The translations under genes were made by a program, and so were the position numbers. The notes beneath the pieces were generated by a model. That model did not search any database. It had not been told where the DNA came from and saw nothing but the letters and a program-made list of their open reading frames with translations. DNA of 64,000 nt from Desulfuromonadales bacterium (lineage in GTDB: Bacteria > Desulfobacterota > Desulfuromonadia > Geobacterales > Pseudopelobacteraceae): positions 1-64,000 of the forward strand of contig DUZX01000005.1 of assembly GCA_013349325.1 (NCBI GenBank). The letters are read 5' to 3'. Shown here one piece after another: positions 24,922 to 33,865 of this stretch. The stretch's first letter is position 1; each line of letters opens with the position of its first letter.

Positions 24922-26631
24922 TCAGCTTCTTAATTCCCATACCACCCGATTCCGTCCAGTCGATTTCGCCCGGTAGAGCTGTGCATCCGCCTGTGCAACA
25001 ATATCAACGGCAGAGCCGCCGGCACGGCAGGTTGCCGTGATAACGCCCAGGCTGGCGGTGACGCATCCTGCGACGGGTGACTCCTTGTGAGGTATTCCTA
25101 ATTCCTGAATACTCCGGCGGATTTTCTCTGCGATGGCATGTGCTCCGACAGAATCCGTCTCCGGCAGAATGCAGATGAATTCTTCACCGCCATAACGGGC
25201 CGGGAGATCAGCCGCGCGTACCGCGCAGCCGGCGATTACCTGCCCAATCTGCCGCAGGCACTCATCCCCGGCAATGTGTCCATAACAATCATTAAAGAGC
25301 TTGAAGTGATCAATATCCAGCATGATCAACGAGAGTTGACTCCCCGAACGTGCATGCCGGGCATATTCCGGTACCAGTGTATCGTCAAAACAGCGGCGGT
25401 TGGCAATGCCGGTCAGGCCATCGGTCATACTGAGGGCTTCAAGCTTGCGGTTTGATTCCTCCAGCGCACCCTCGGCCTTTTTTTGATCGGTGATGTCGTC
25501 AAACGACCATACGCGGCCAACGACGGTTGTGCCGATTCGTTGCGGTTGGGAAAAGCGCCTGAAAAAACGCCCATCCGTGAGAGCCAGCGTATCAACACAT
25601 GATGCTTCCGGGTCGTCATAGAGTTCCATGACTTTGTCGAAAAACTCTTCCGGTCGGGCTACCTGAGCCTTGATATGATTGGTTACCGGATAGGGAACGG
25701 TCGTGTTCATGAGCTCTTCCGGGATATGCCACAGGTCGATAAATTTCTGATTCCAGCAGGAAATGTGTCCGTTGTTGTTCGTCACCAGTATGCCGTCGGC
25801 CGTAGATTCAAGCGTGGCATTCAGCAGAGACAGAGATGACGACAGATCATCCTCCGACTGTTTCTGGCTGTGGGCGCTGCGAATCAGCTGGCGTGAACCT
25901 AATCCGGTCATGCCAAGACCCAGTAACCAGATTAAACCATGCGTAGCCAGGTCGTTATAGATCTGTTCCCTGGTGGTACTGATCAATTGTTGAACCGGCA
26001 GCGTAATGCACATTCCGCCACGGATATCACCCGTTTTATACCCTTGTGCCGCATGGCATTTCAGGCATGATTCTTCCGTCACAAAGGCCCGCATCAGGCG
26101 CATGTACGGTTTTCCCTCCACCTGTACCATCTCGCTGATCTCACGGCTCCCTTTTTCAAACGATTCGAGTGCCCGTCTTTCCCAGGGGTCGGGTGCGTTT
26201 TCCGGACGGATCGGATTGAGGCTGGTAAGATGCCCCGAGGCGACCGACGAGCCATTCTGCTTGGCAAGCTCATAAACCTGGCGGGTCATGTAGGCTGGAT
26301 TTATCAACGTCAGATGACGGCCGGCAGGGGTGCTGATGTCGCGTTCCGGAATATGTTTCAGATACGGATTCGGCGGGTTGTTCACGGTTACCGGGGCGTA
26401 CACACCGCCATGCGAAGAGCCCCAACTGCGATAGACTATATCACGGTCGATGGCCGTTCTGGCTTCGGACTGTGCCAGCATGATGAGTGATTCATTGTTG
26501 CCTCTGACAGCTAAAACGGCAGAAGCCAGCAGCAGCAGCGTCCAGGCAATGGTGAAGCACCAGGCGTAGGTGCTGATCCGGTGAACCTGATCGTGGGGAG
26601 CGCTGCTTTTTTTATTCGGCGGTTGATTCAC
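24922..26631 (-). CDS. DUF3365-PAS-GGDEF diguanylate cyclase
   Basis: About 569 residues from GTG 26631 (GGAG upstream); a TTG at 26661 is an alternative. Order: N-terminal membrane helix (about 22-42), periplasmic DUF3365/Tll0287-like domain with heme-type CLKCH (about 185-190), second membrane helix (about 235-255), PAS domain, and GGDEF domain with RYGGEEF. An RxxD I-site (RAAD) lies five residues before GGEEF, so c-di-GMP feedback inhibition is expected. It makes c-di-GMP from two GTP, probably under control of a heme or redox signal at the membrane. Confidence 0.9.
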   Translation of the reverse strand: MNQPPNKKSSAPHDQVHRISTYAWCFTIAWTLLLLASAVLAVRGNNESLIMLAQSEARTAIDRDIVYRSWGSSHGGVYAPVTVNNPPNPYLKHIPERDISTPAGRHLTLINPAYMTRQVYELAKQNGSSVASGHLTSLNPIRPENAPDPWERRALESFEKGSREISEMVQVEGKPYMRLMRAFVTEESCLKCHAAQGYKTGDIRGGMCITLPVQQLISTTREQIYNDLATHGLIWLLGLGMTGLGSRQLIRSAHSQKQSEDDLSSSLSLLNATLESTADGILVTNNNGHISCWNQKFIDLWHIPEELMNTTVPYPVTNHIKAQVARPEEFFDKVMELYDDPEASCVDTLALTDGRFFRRFSQPQRIGTTVVGRVWSFDDITDQKKAEGALEESNRKLEALSMTDGLTGIANRRCFDDTLVPEYARHARSGSQLSLIMLDIDHFKLFNDCYGHIAGDECLRQIGQVIAGCAVRAADLPARYGGEEFICILPETDSVGAHAIAEKIRRSIQELGIPHKESPVAGCVTASLGVITATCRAGGSAVDIVAQADAQLYRAKSTGRNRVVWELRS

Positions 26632-26667
26632 ATATTCTCCGGATCTACCGTGAAGGGGCAATGTAAT

Positions 26668-27495
26668 TCAGAATCCCATGAAACGTAGATCATACTTTAG
26701 ACCGGCTTTTTTAAACTCTTTCGTTAGTGAAGCCGGCATTTTGGCTTTGAGGCTTTCGATATCACGCATGAACTTTTCGTTTGTTGCGGCGGCTTCCGGT
26801 TTACAGTTTGATAATGCTTCGGTTGAAGCAATTAATTTCGTACTGATTTCTCCATAGTTCGCATACATCGTACTGAGTATCTGCCGGGATAGCGCGTACT
26901 CAGCAGGAGCTGTTCCGATTTTGGCCACAAGACCGTCCACCTCGATTTTTACCGTCTGCAGATCGGCGATCGCCTGCAGATCAGTTTGGTTACCAGTTGA
27001 CGAAACGGCGGAATCCCCCCCCTTCCAGGCGTTGTAATCCCCTTCACATACCAGGGTGGTCAGAGAGATGCCGGACTTGATTCCGTAGAGGGCCAGGATG
27101 AAGTTTTGTGTATATTGTTTCCTGACAGATCTTTGATACTGCACAAGTGCGAATGCCACCAGCAGAGCGGCGATCAGCGCTCCGGCTACGGCGAGCACCC
27201 GGTACCTCAGAGGCAGGGCGCTCAACCGGGAGGTGACGTTTCCGGAGAAGGCAAATGATCGTTTTTTGCGATGATTGTTTCTGCTGCCTGGTGACTTCTT
27301 CCGCTTCTGTGAGAGCGGTGACTCCATAATGATGAAACAGGCAAAATCGCATCCACAAAACGTACAACGACGCGAAAATGGCTGCCCTTTGCCGCAGGCC
27401 GGGCAATGCATGCCGCCGGAGCGGATATGTGGCGGGACATGCGTGCTTTTCAGCGCTTCCGACCGGTACGCGATTTTCCACGGTATCGTGGCCAT
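26668..27495 (-). CDS. Zinc-ribbon membrane protein, unknown function
   Basis: About 275 residues if it starts at ATG 27495; ATG 27411 is also possible, and neither has a strong ribosome-binding site. An N-terminal zinc ribbon (HCPACG and CTFCGCDF) is followed by a basic stretch, one membrane helix (VLAVAGALIAALLVAFALV) and an outer helical domain rich in Ala, Lys and Glu. The helical domain resembles ligand-binding four-helix sensors without a signalling output. It lies between the HD-GYP and cyclase genes, all in the same direction, 36 nt upstream of the cyclase. Confidence 0.65.
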   Translation of the reverse strand: MATIPWKIAYRSEALKSTHVPPHIRSGGMHCPACGKGQPFSRRCTFCGCDFACFIIMESPLSQKRKKSPGSRNNHRKKRSFAFSGNVTSRLSALPLRYRVLAVAGALIAALLVAFALVQYQRSVRKQYTQNFILALYGIKSGISLTTLVCEGDYNAWKGGDSAVSSTGNQTDLQAIADLQTVKIEVDGLVAKIGTAPAEYALSRQILSTMYANYGEISTKLIASTEALSNCKPEAAATNEKFMRDIESLKAKMPASLTKEFKKAGLKYDLRFMGF

Positions 27496-27585
27496 CGCTT
27501 TGGGAACCCCGATCAACCATGTTCGGCTGCGGGCATGATGTTCTGAAGTCGGCACGTGCGTAGTCCTCCCGGTGTGCATTGCCAT

Positions 27586-28512
27586 CTAGTGCTGTCTGGA
27601 ATCAGTGCGACCGTCTTCGGAAGACGACGCGAGAAACGAGTTCAGGTCAATTTTGAGGAGTGCCTGCACGACCGCCGGATCAAAATTGCTTCCGGCATGC
27701 TCCCGCATATAGGCAATAACGGCGGAAACCTCCCAGCCATTGCGATAGGGACGACTATAATACAGGGCATCGAAAACGTCCGCCACCGCCATGATACGGG
27801 CACCCGGCACGATCTCATCACCGGCCAGCCCTTTCGGATATCCGCCGCCGCCAAACTGCTCGTGGTGCTGGCCGACAATCGGGATGATGGCATGATAAGC
27901 GCGGATCGGTTTCAGCATTTCGGCACCAATGGCAGGGTGCATCTTGATGCGGTCATATTCCTCGTCCGTCAGGGCGCCCGGTTTATCGAGTATCGCTTCC
28001 GGGATTCCTATCTTGCCGATATCATGAAAAAGACCGCTCAACTGCAGCAATTCGAGATCCTCTGCCGGTAACTCCATCTCTGTGCCGATTGCCAGAGCCA
28101 GCTTTGTTACGCGCTGCGAGTGACCTGCTGTCCAGGGAGACTTCGCATCGACCGCATTTGCCAGAACGTCGATGGTGCCGCGATTAAGCCAATGCAGTTC
28201 ATCAACCAGTCGCGCCAGATGATCCGACATATCATTAAAGGAGTGGGCGAGATCCTCAAATTCATCGCCGCTTGCAATCTTGACACGGGAGTCGAAATCA
28301 CCGCTGCTCAGCCGAGCGGCCCCCTGCTTGAGGATGGCAAGCGGTTCCAGACTCCGGCGGATCAGGACGCTGCTGGCGAAGATGACAACGAACATGGTCA
28401 GAAAAATTACCAGTAAAAATGTGGTGATAAAAGAACGTGCCGCTCCCAGTGCGTCACTTTTGGATTGAATGGCCACCACGGCCCAGGCATCAGTCAGCAG
28501 GGTTGGTTTCAT
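27586..28512 (-). CDS. HD-GYP phosphodiesterase, 5'-truncated
   Basis: From ATG 28512, 308 residues: the last piece of a sensor domain, a membrane helix (FLLVIFLTMFVVIFASSVL), a HAMP domain and an intact HD-GYP domain with FHDIGKIGIPEAILDKPG and HHEQFGGGGYPKGL. HD-GYP enzymes hydrolyse c-di-GMP to pGpG and GMP. The reading frame continues upstream to 28902, but that part is antisense to a kinase fragment, so the true N-terminal sensor has been lost at about 28510-28525. No ribosome-binding site stands before ATG 28512, so expression is doubtful. Confidence 0.8.
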   Translation of the reverse strand: MKPTLLTDAWAVVAIQSKSDALGAARSFITTFLLVIFLTMFVVIFASSVLIRRSLEPLAILKQGAARLSSGDFDSRVKIASGDEFEDLAHSFNDMSDHLARLVDELHWLNRGTIDVLANAVDAKSPWTAGHSQRVTKLALAIGTEMELPAEDLELLQLSGLFHDIGKIGIPEAILDKPGALTDEEYDRIKMHPAIGAEMLKPIRAYHAIIPIVGQHHEQFGGGGYPKGLAGDEIVPGARIMAVADVFDALYYSRPYRNGWEVSAVIAYMREHAGSNFDPAVVQALLKIDLNSFLASSSEDGRTDSRQH

Positions 28513-29329
28513 AAACACCGACCAGCAGATAATCATGAATCTGATTATCAACTCCTCCGATGCGATTGGAGATGCCAACGGCACCATCCGGATTGCACTG
28601 ACGCAGAAGAATTTAGCAGACAGTCCCGGCGTAATGGACACTTTTGGCTCCATTATTGCGCCGGGGGCGTATGTCAGGCTGGAGGTTGCCGATAGCGGTT
28701 GCGGCATGGAGGAAGAAACCAGAAACCGGATCTTTGAGCCGTTTTTTACCACTAAATTCACCGGCCGCGGCCTGGGTATGTCGGCCATACGAGGTATTGT
28801 CACGTCGCATGACGCACGCCTGCAGTGCAGCAGTACACCGGGCGTCGGCACGATGTTCACGATCAGTTTTCCGGTTCCTGACCCGCTGGAGGAGATCGTC
28901 ATGGCTCCGGAGCAGGTGATGTCGTATCAGCAGACTGGCGGCACCGTACTGCTGGTTGATGATGAGGAAATTTTACGTTCTATGGGTGAATCGCTTCTGG
29001 AGGCGCTCGGGTTTTCAGCCATAGTTGCCCAACATGGCGCTGAGGCGCTTGAACTCTATCGCTCGCATGGCAGTGAGATCGACATCGTTTTGCTGGATCT
29101 GATCATGCCGGTCATGGGAGGTATTGAAACGTACCACGAACTGCGCCGCGTCGCTCCGCTGCTTCCGATTATCATCTGTAGCGGGTACGACGAAGTTTCA
29201 CTGGAAGAGGCCATTATCGACGACCCGTGTGCCGGTTTTGTACATAAACCCTATAATCCGAAAGAGTTGCAATCTCTCATCATCAGGATGATGAGAGATT
29301 GTGGCACGCCAACGAGTGGGATACGATAA
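28513..29329 (+). pseudogene. Hybrid histidine kinase, 5'-truncated
   Basis: The coding sequence begins inside the HATPase domain: DQQIIMNLIINSSDAIGDAN is the N-box, DSGCGMEEETRNRIFEPFFT the F-box and TGRGLGMSAIRGIV the G2 box. A receiver domain follows (about 28945-29310) with VLLVDDEEIL, phospho-acceptor LLDLIMPVMGG and FVHKPYNP. Sensor, dimerisation and phospho-histidine parts are absent; upstream is the opposite-strand HD-GYP gene. ATG 28535 or 28469 could still allow translation of the receiver part. It converges on the reductase gene. Confidence 0.82.
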
Positions 29330-29336
29330 CGGGGTG

Positions 29337-30338
29337 TTACGGTAGTTTTACAATAACGCGACCTCTGATTCCACCCTGCAGGATAGCCTGAATCTTTTCT
29401 TCCAGACCCTTCAGTGTCACCTCAGTCAGCACGTCACCCAGATGTTCAGGTTTCCACTCTCCGGCAAGTTTTTCCCAGACCTGTAGACGCGTAGCGGCGG
29501 GGCAGTTGACCGAATCAACGCCGATCAGGCTTACGCCGCGCAGGATAAAGGGGTACACGTTCAAAGGAAGTTCGATTGCCCCGACCAGACCGCAGCAGGT
29601 GACAACGCCTCCGTAGCGGGTTGATTTTATCGCTGCCGCCAGAGTGTCACCGCCGACGACATCCACCACGCCCCCCCAACGCTCTTTTAACATCGGGCGC
29701 TCTGATCCGGCAGTCACATCAGTGCGGGCGATAACTTCCGCTGCTCCAAGCGTGCGCAGAAAGGCTTCATCGGTGCTCTTGCCGGTGGCGGCCACAACGC
29801 GGTAGCCGGCCCGACTCAAAATGGAGACGGCAATACTGCCGACCCCGCCGGTGGCTCCGGTCACGAGGATCTCGCCGTTATCCGGCCTGACACCGGCCTG
29901 CTCCAGCTTCAGCACGGAAAGCGCTGCCGTGAAACCGGCAGTGCCGATTACCATCGCTTCGCGCAGCGTGAGTCCGGCCGGGAGTCGCACGGCCCACTCG
30001 GAGGGGATGCGGATGTACTCACCCCAGCCGCCATCTGTCTCCATACCCAGATCATAGCCGGTGATGATGACGCTATCGCCCGCTGCGAAGGCACCGCTCT
30101 CGCAGGATACCACCTCTCCGGCAGCATCAATGCCGGGTGTGTGCGGAAATTGGCGTGTCACCCCGGGATGGCCGGTGGCCGAGAGAGCATCCTTGAAGTT
30201 GAGCGACGAGTACAGCACCTTCACCAGCAGATCTCCCGGCGGCAGGTCGTTGATGGTCCGCTCCGATAGTGTGCGTACAAACTGCTTTTCAGCTGTTTTA
30301 TCTACGACGATCGCTTTAAACTGTGTTGGCGTTGTCAT
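29337..30338 (-). CDS. acuI: Acryloyl-CoA reductase-type MDR oxidoreductase
   Basis: 333 residues of the YhdH/YhfP/AcuI group of medium-chain reductases. LYSSLNFKDALSATGHPGVT, TPGIDAAGEV and GWGEYIRI lie in the catalytic half, and the NADPH-binding VTGATGGVGSIAVSIL in the Rossmann half. No structural zinc cysteines are seen. AcuI reduces acryloyl-CoA to propionyl-CoA. AGGAGA precedes ATG 30338. It is 18 nt behind the cohesin-domain gene in the same direction, so the two may share a transcript although the functions look unrelated. Confidence 0.87.
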   Translation of the reverse strand: MTTPTQFKAIVVDKTAEKQFVRTLSERTINDLPPGDLLVKVLYSSLNFKDALSATGHPGVTRQFPHTPGIDAAGEVVSCESGAFAAGDSVIITGYDLGMETDGGWGEYIRIPSEWAVRLPAGLTLREAMVIGTAGFTAALSVLKLEQAGVRPDNGEILVTGATGGVGSIAVSILSRAGYRVVAATGKSTDEAFLRTLGAAEVIARTDVTAGSERPMLKERWGGVVDVVGGDTLAAAIKSTRYGGVVTCCGLVGAIELPLNVYPFILRGVSLIGVDSVNCPAATRLQVWEKLAGEWKPEHLGDVLTEVTLKGLEEKIQAILQGGIRGRVIVKLP

Positions 30339-30356
30339 GCAAACTCTCCTAAGGGG

Positions 30357-31769
30357 TTATTTTTTTTGCGTTGTAGCCGGGGCGGACGGTTTTGCCGGTG
30401 ATGCCGGATCTGCAGGTTTTGTTGGAGCCACCGCAGGTGCCGGTGTTGTAGATGGAGTAGCCGGTTTGGTAGCCGTTGGTGCGGGGAGCAGCGTCTGCTG
30501 GACCAGATAATTGGTGACAAAGATAAAGTCGTCACGATAATCACGAACGCCATCCTGGTCGAGATCGTAGAGTGGTTGCGTGTCTGTGCCCCTGTTGTTC
30601 TGAAACATTTTCCAGCCGGTTTCATCCAGTTTCAGCGCTGCGCGCAGCGGCGGTGCAACCGTAAGCGGGTATTCAAATCCTTCACTGCCGGCCAGAATAG
30701 TCAGGGCCGCCTCAGACGTCATGGAGTCGGGGAGCGCCGTCAGTATCCAGCGCCCCTTTATGGCAGGTTCCTGTTTGTGCGACAGTAATTTGGCGCCGTT
30801 CATGGCAAAGTTGGGGGCAGCAGTGATGCGAGCCGGGAGATCAACCGTCAGCGTGACGGTGGTTTTACCATCACTCAGCAGTGGTGACGGCTCCTGATGG
30901 ATGCTGGTGGAAACTTCACGTTTGAAGAGTTCGCTCAATTTGGCGAGGCTTGTCTCACCTTTATACTGCTTGAAACGCTCAATCACCCCCTTGTACACCA
31001 GGTACTGCTCTGTTTCAGTTTCGGTTTCATGTTCCTTTTTTCCGGATGCCGACCTGTCGGCTATCTGTGGCTGCTCAGCTGGTGAACGGCCTGGTTGATC
31101 CCAGACCGGTTGTTCTTCTTTGGCTGCGGGGGGTTTTACGTCAGGTTTTGAAGCAAAATCCTGCGGCATCGTCACCGTGCCGAGGTAGGTAGGTGTTGAG
31201 CCTGTGCTGCTGGTGGCTGTGGATGTAGTGGTAGTGCCGGTAGTGCCGGTCGAGGTGCCTGAAGTAGATGGTGTGCTTGTTGTTGCCGTCTGCCCGAACG
31301 TGCCGGGACCGGAGATGTTCGGATCAGGAGCTGTACTGCCGGTATGTGTCTGGCTTGTCAGCGCTGCTCCTTTACTGTCGATCATACTGTAGTTAACTAA
31401 TTGAGGGGGTGGCGCAGTTCCACCGCCGGCAGGAAACACAATTTTGGCAATCGGGCCGCTTCCGGAGAAGGGAGACGTGCTGATGATGGCGATCCTGATG
31501 GTACCCGGGCTGTTTGGGTTGGCAGCAAAAATCGCTCCGCTGACGCCGCTGACGAGACTTCCGGCGGTCACATCACTCGCTTTCGGGGTGCCTAATGATG
31601 CGACAGCGTACGTGATCTGAATTTCAATACCGGCCACGCCGTCCATGGAACTGCCATTGACGATATAGGTGTTGTTTCCGGCAGCTGAGATGGTTATCGG
31701 CCCCGCTGCGAACGAGGTACTTGCCAGCAGCAGCGTCAATGTTGTTGTAACGAGAGTGCGTAGTATCAT
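30357..31769 (-). CDS. Secreted cohesin-domain protein with dockerin-like loop
   Basis: 470 residues. Signal peptide (1-22, LRTLVTTTLTLLLASTSFAA). A cohesin-like beta domain (about 23-130) has GVAGIEIQITYAVASLG, a GSLVSG...IFAANPNSPGTIRIA core and SGSGPIAKIVF. A Thr/Ser/Gly-rich linker follows, then a middle helical region and a beta domain (about 290-385). A single dockerin/EF-hand-like loop DLDQDGVRDYRDDF lies near 410, and the tail is Pro/Ala-rich with PTK and PAT repeats ending in KK. GGAGGT lies before ATG 31769. It is exported and probably binds another protein or calcium; partner unknown. Confidence 0.8.
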   Translation of the reverse strand: MILRTLVTTTLTLLLASTSFAAGPITISAAGNNTYIVNGSSMDGVAGIEIQITYAVASLGTPKASDVTAGSLVSGVSGAIFAANPNSPGTIRIAIISTSPFSGSGPIAKIVFPAGGGTAPPPQLVNYSMIDSKGAALTSQTHTGSTAPDPNISGPGTFGQTATTSTPSTSGTSTGTTGTTTTSTATSSTGSTPTYLGTVTMPQDFASKPDVKPPAAKEEQPVWDQPGRSPAEQPQIADRSASGKKEHETETETEQYLVYKGVIERFKQYKGETSLAKLSELFKREVSTSIHQEPSPLLSDGKTTVTLTVDLPARITAAPNFAMNGAKLLSHKQEPAIKGRWILTALPDSMTSEAALTILAGSEGFEYPLTVAPPLRAALKLDETGWKMFQNNRGTDTQPLYDLDQDGVRDYRDDFIFVTNYLVQQTLLPAPTATKPATPSTTPAPAVAPTKPADPASPAKPSAPATTQKK

Positions 31770-32031
31770 GATAACGGTACCTCCGATTCTGTCATGTAAA
31801 AATAAAGCGGAACAATACCCCAGTGGCTTTTCAAATTCAACTGATTAACAAAAAATGCGGTTGAAACACAGAGCAACTTAGCAACTTGAGTAAAAATATA
31901 CCGTAATTTTAGTTATATCCAGAAACATAACTATTCATGTGGTGATCGATTACTATCGAAACTGTAATCGGTTTAATCTCTGTTGCACAGTTGCTCTGAG
32001 TTTCGTGATTGAGTTTTAGGTTTCATGATGA
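31770..32031. other. Divergent intergenic region before bioB
   Basis: No gene. The stretch is AT-rich and separates the minus-strand cohesin gene from bioB. It must carry promoters for both directions, but no clear sigma-70 pair was seen apart from the elements listed at 32032-32100. Confidence 0.5.
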
Positions 32032-32065
32032 ATGTTAACCTAATTGTAAATCTGCGGGTTGACAA
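32032..32065 (+). promoter_or_regulatory. BirA-like biotin operator
   Basis: ATGTTAACC (32032-32040), a 16-nt spacer, and GGTTGACAA (32057-32065) match the BirA box TTGTAAACC-N14/16-GGTTTACAA at 15 of 18 positions and with the E. coli spacing. The right arm contains TTGACA (32059-32064), a good -35 box, so BirA binding would block the promoter. bioB starts 39 nt downstream. Confidence 0.78.
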
Positions 32066-32104
32066 TCAGTTTTATTATGTGCTATCGAGAAGCCGGAGGT
32101 AGCC

Positions 32105-33103
32105 ATGAAACAATTTATCGAAACAACAGTAGAAAAAGTGCTGGCCGGCCATCAGCTGGGAGAAGAAGATGCGCTGCGGCTTTCCGGCTGTGAGGGGAAT
32201 GACCGTTTTCGTCTCTTTGTTGAGGCGGCTCGCATCCGTGATCATTTTGTCGGTTCTTCGGTGTTCCTCTGCTCGATCATTAATGCCAAATCGGGGCGCT
32301 GCGCCGAAAACTGTGCTTTTTGTGCCCAGTCGGCGCACCATGACACCGGCGTGCCGGTCTATTCACTCGTGGATGAAGATGAAATGGTGCGCTGCGCCGC
32401 ACTGGCGGAACAGAATGGTGCCGGCTGCTACGGTATCGTTACCAGCGGAACCAGCATCAAAAGCGCTGAAGAGCTGGAACGGGTCTGCCGAACGGTAACG
32501 CGCATCAAGAATGAAACCGGCATCTCCCCCTCCTGTTCGCTCGGTATCATGGATGAAGTAACTGCGCTGCGGCTGAAAAACGCCGGCATGGAAACCTATC
32601 ATCATAACCTTGAGACAGCCCGCAGTTTCTTTCCGCAGATCTGTACGACCCACAGCTATGAGGATGATGTCGCTACTATTCGTGCCGCCAAGTCTGTCGG
32701 GCTGCGGGTCTGCTGCGGTGGCATCTTCGGGCTGGGTGAATCGTTCGCCCAGCGTATCGAAATGGCTCTGACGCTGCGCGAGCTGGATGTTGATTCGATC
32801 CCGCTCAACTTTCTGAATCCGGTGCCCGGAACGCGGCTCGAACATGCCGACTTCCTGACGCCGCTGGAATGCCTGACGATTATTGCGGTCTATCGCTTTC
32901 TGCTCCCCGGAAAGCGGTTGTCAGTCTGCGGCGGACGCGAAAAGAACCTACGCGAACTGCAGTCCTGGATGTTTCTGGCGGGAGCCAACGGCACCATGAC
33001 CGGTAACTATCTGACAACTCCCGGCAGACCGCCGGAGCTTGATCAACAGCTGCTGAAAGATCTGCAGATACCGGTGGAAGGGTGTTGCGGAGCTGATACC
33101 TGA
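32105..33103 (+). CDS. bioB: Biotin synthase
   Basis: 332 residues. A radical SAM enzyme inserting sulfur into dethiobiotin, the last step of biotin synthesis. The 4Fe-4S cysteines lie in CAENCAFCAQS, and other family blocks are CYGIVTSGT, YHHNLETARSFF, CCGGIFGLGES and SIPLNFLNPVPGT. GGAGGTAGCC precedes ATG 32105. The stop TGA shares its last base with the bioD start, so the two are one operon under the BirA-like operator. Confidence 0.97.
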   Translation: MKQFIETTVEKVLAGHQLGEEDALRLSGCEGNDRFRLFVEAARIRDHFVGSSVFLCSIINAKSGRCAENCAFCAQSAHHDTGVPVYSLVDEDEMVRCAALAEQNGAGCYGIVTSGTSIKSAEELERVCRTVTRIKNETGISPSCSLGIMDEVTALRLKNAGMETYHHNLETARSFFPQICTTHSYEDDVATIRAAKSVGLRVCCGGIFGLGESFAQRIEMALTLRELDVDSIPLNFLNPVPGTRLEHADFLTPLECLTIIAVYRFLLPGKRLSVCGGREKNLRELQSWMFLAGANGTMTGNYLTTPGRPPELDQQLLKDLQIPVEGCCGADT

Positions 33104-33834
33104 TGGCAGTCCGTGGAATTTTCGTGACCGGCACCGATACCGGTGTCGGCAAAACTGTCGTTGCCGCTACGCTGGCGCGCCTGCTGCGTCTGCAGGGTGT
33201 CAGGGTCGGTATTATGAAGCCGGTCACCAGCGGCTGTACGCTGCAGGGTGGCGAACTGGTGTCGGATGATGCCGTGCTGCTCTGTCAGGCCGCCACTATT
33301 CCGTATTCAGTCGATGTTGCGCCGTATTGTCTGACCGAACCGCTGGCGCCTGCCGATGCCGCTGCCATCGATGGCGTGCGGATCGAATTTTCCCGCATCA
33401 AGGCCGCCTATGAACGCTTGTCGGCTGTGTCAGATTTTATGATTGTCGAGGGGGTCGGGGGGCTGATGGTGCCGCTGGCCGGTGGTCTGCTGGTAGCCGA
33501 CCTGGCCCGTGATCTGGGGTTGCCGCTCCTGGTTGTGGCGCGTCCCGGGTTGGGAACGATCAATCACAGCGTACTGACCTGTTTTGCTGCAACTCAGATG
33601 GAACTGCCGCTGGCCGGTGTGATCATTAATGGCATGCCGGAGAATCCGGGACTGGCGGAACGGAAGGCACCGCACCAGATCGGCGGCCTCTGCGGCACCG
33701 CTGTGCTGGGGGTCTGGCCTCGTCGCGGTGACGCTGAAACCGAGCAGATCGAACTGGTCGAACAGCTGGCGGAATGGCTGGCGGGACAGGCTGAAACCGA
33801 GATCGTGCTGAGGGAGTTAGGGGTCGGAAGCTGA
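33103..33834 (+). CDS. bioD: Dethiobiotin synthetase
   Basis: 243 residues. The P-loop GTDTGVGKTVVAATLARLL (8-26), MKPVTSGC with the substrate lysine, and VEGVGGLMVPL are family signatures. BioD closes the ureido ring of dethiobiotin from DAPA, CO2 and ATP and supplies the substrate of BioB next door. It overlaps bioB by one base. Confidence 0.96.
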   Translation: MAVRGIFVTGTDTGVGKTVVAATLARLLRLQGVRVGIMKPVTSGCTLQGGELVSDDAVLLCQAATIPYSVDVAPYCLTEPLAPADAAAIDGVRIEFSRIKAAYERLSAVSDFMIVEGVGGLMVPLAGGLLVADLARDLGLPLLVVARPGLGTINHSVLTCFAATQMELPLAGVIINGMPENPGLAERKAPHQIGGLCGTAVLGVWPRRGDAETEQIELVEQLAEWLAGQAETEIVLRELGVGS

Positions 33835-33865
33835 CGAGCCCCCCGTCAATCTCGGCAATGCCGTA

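Noticed and set aside
28513-28902. Upstream extension of the HD-GYP reading frame
   Set aside because: This part is antisense to the kinase HATPase motifs, so it is not the original N-terminus; only the part from 28512 down is credited.
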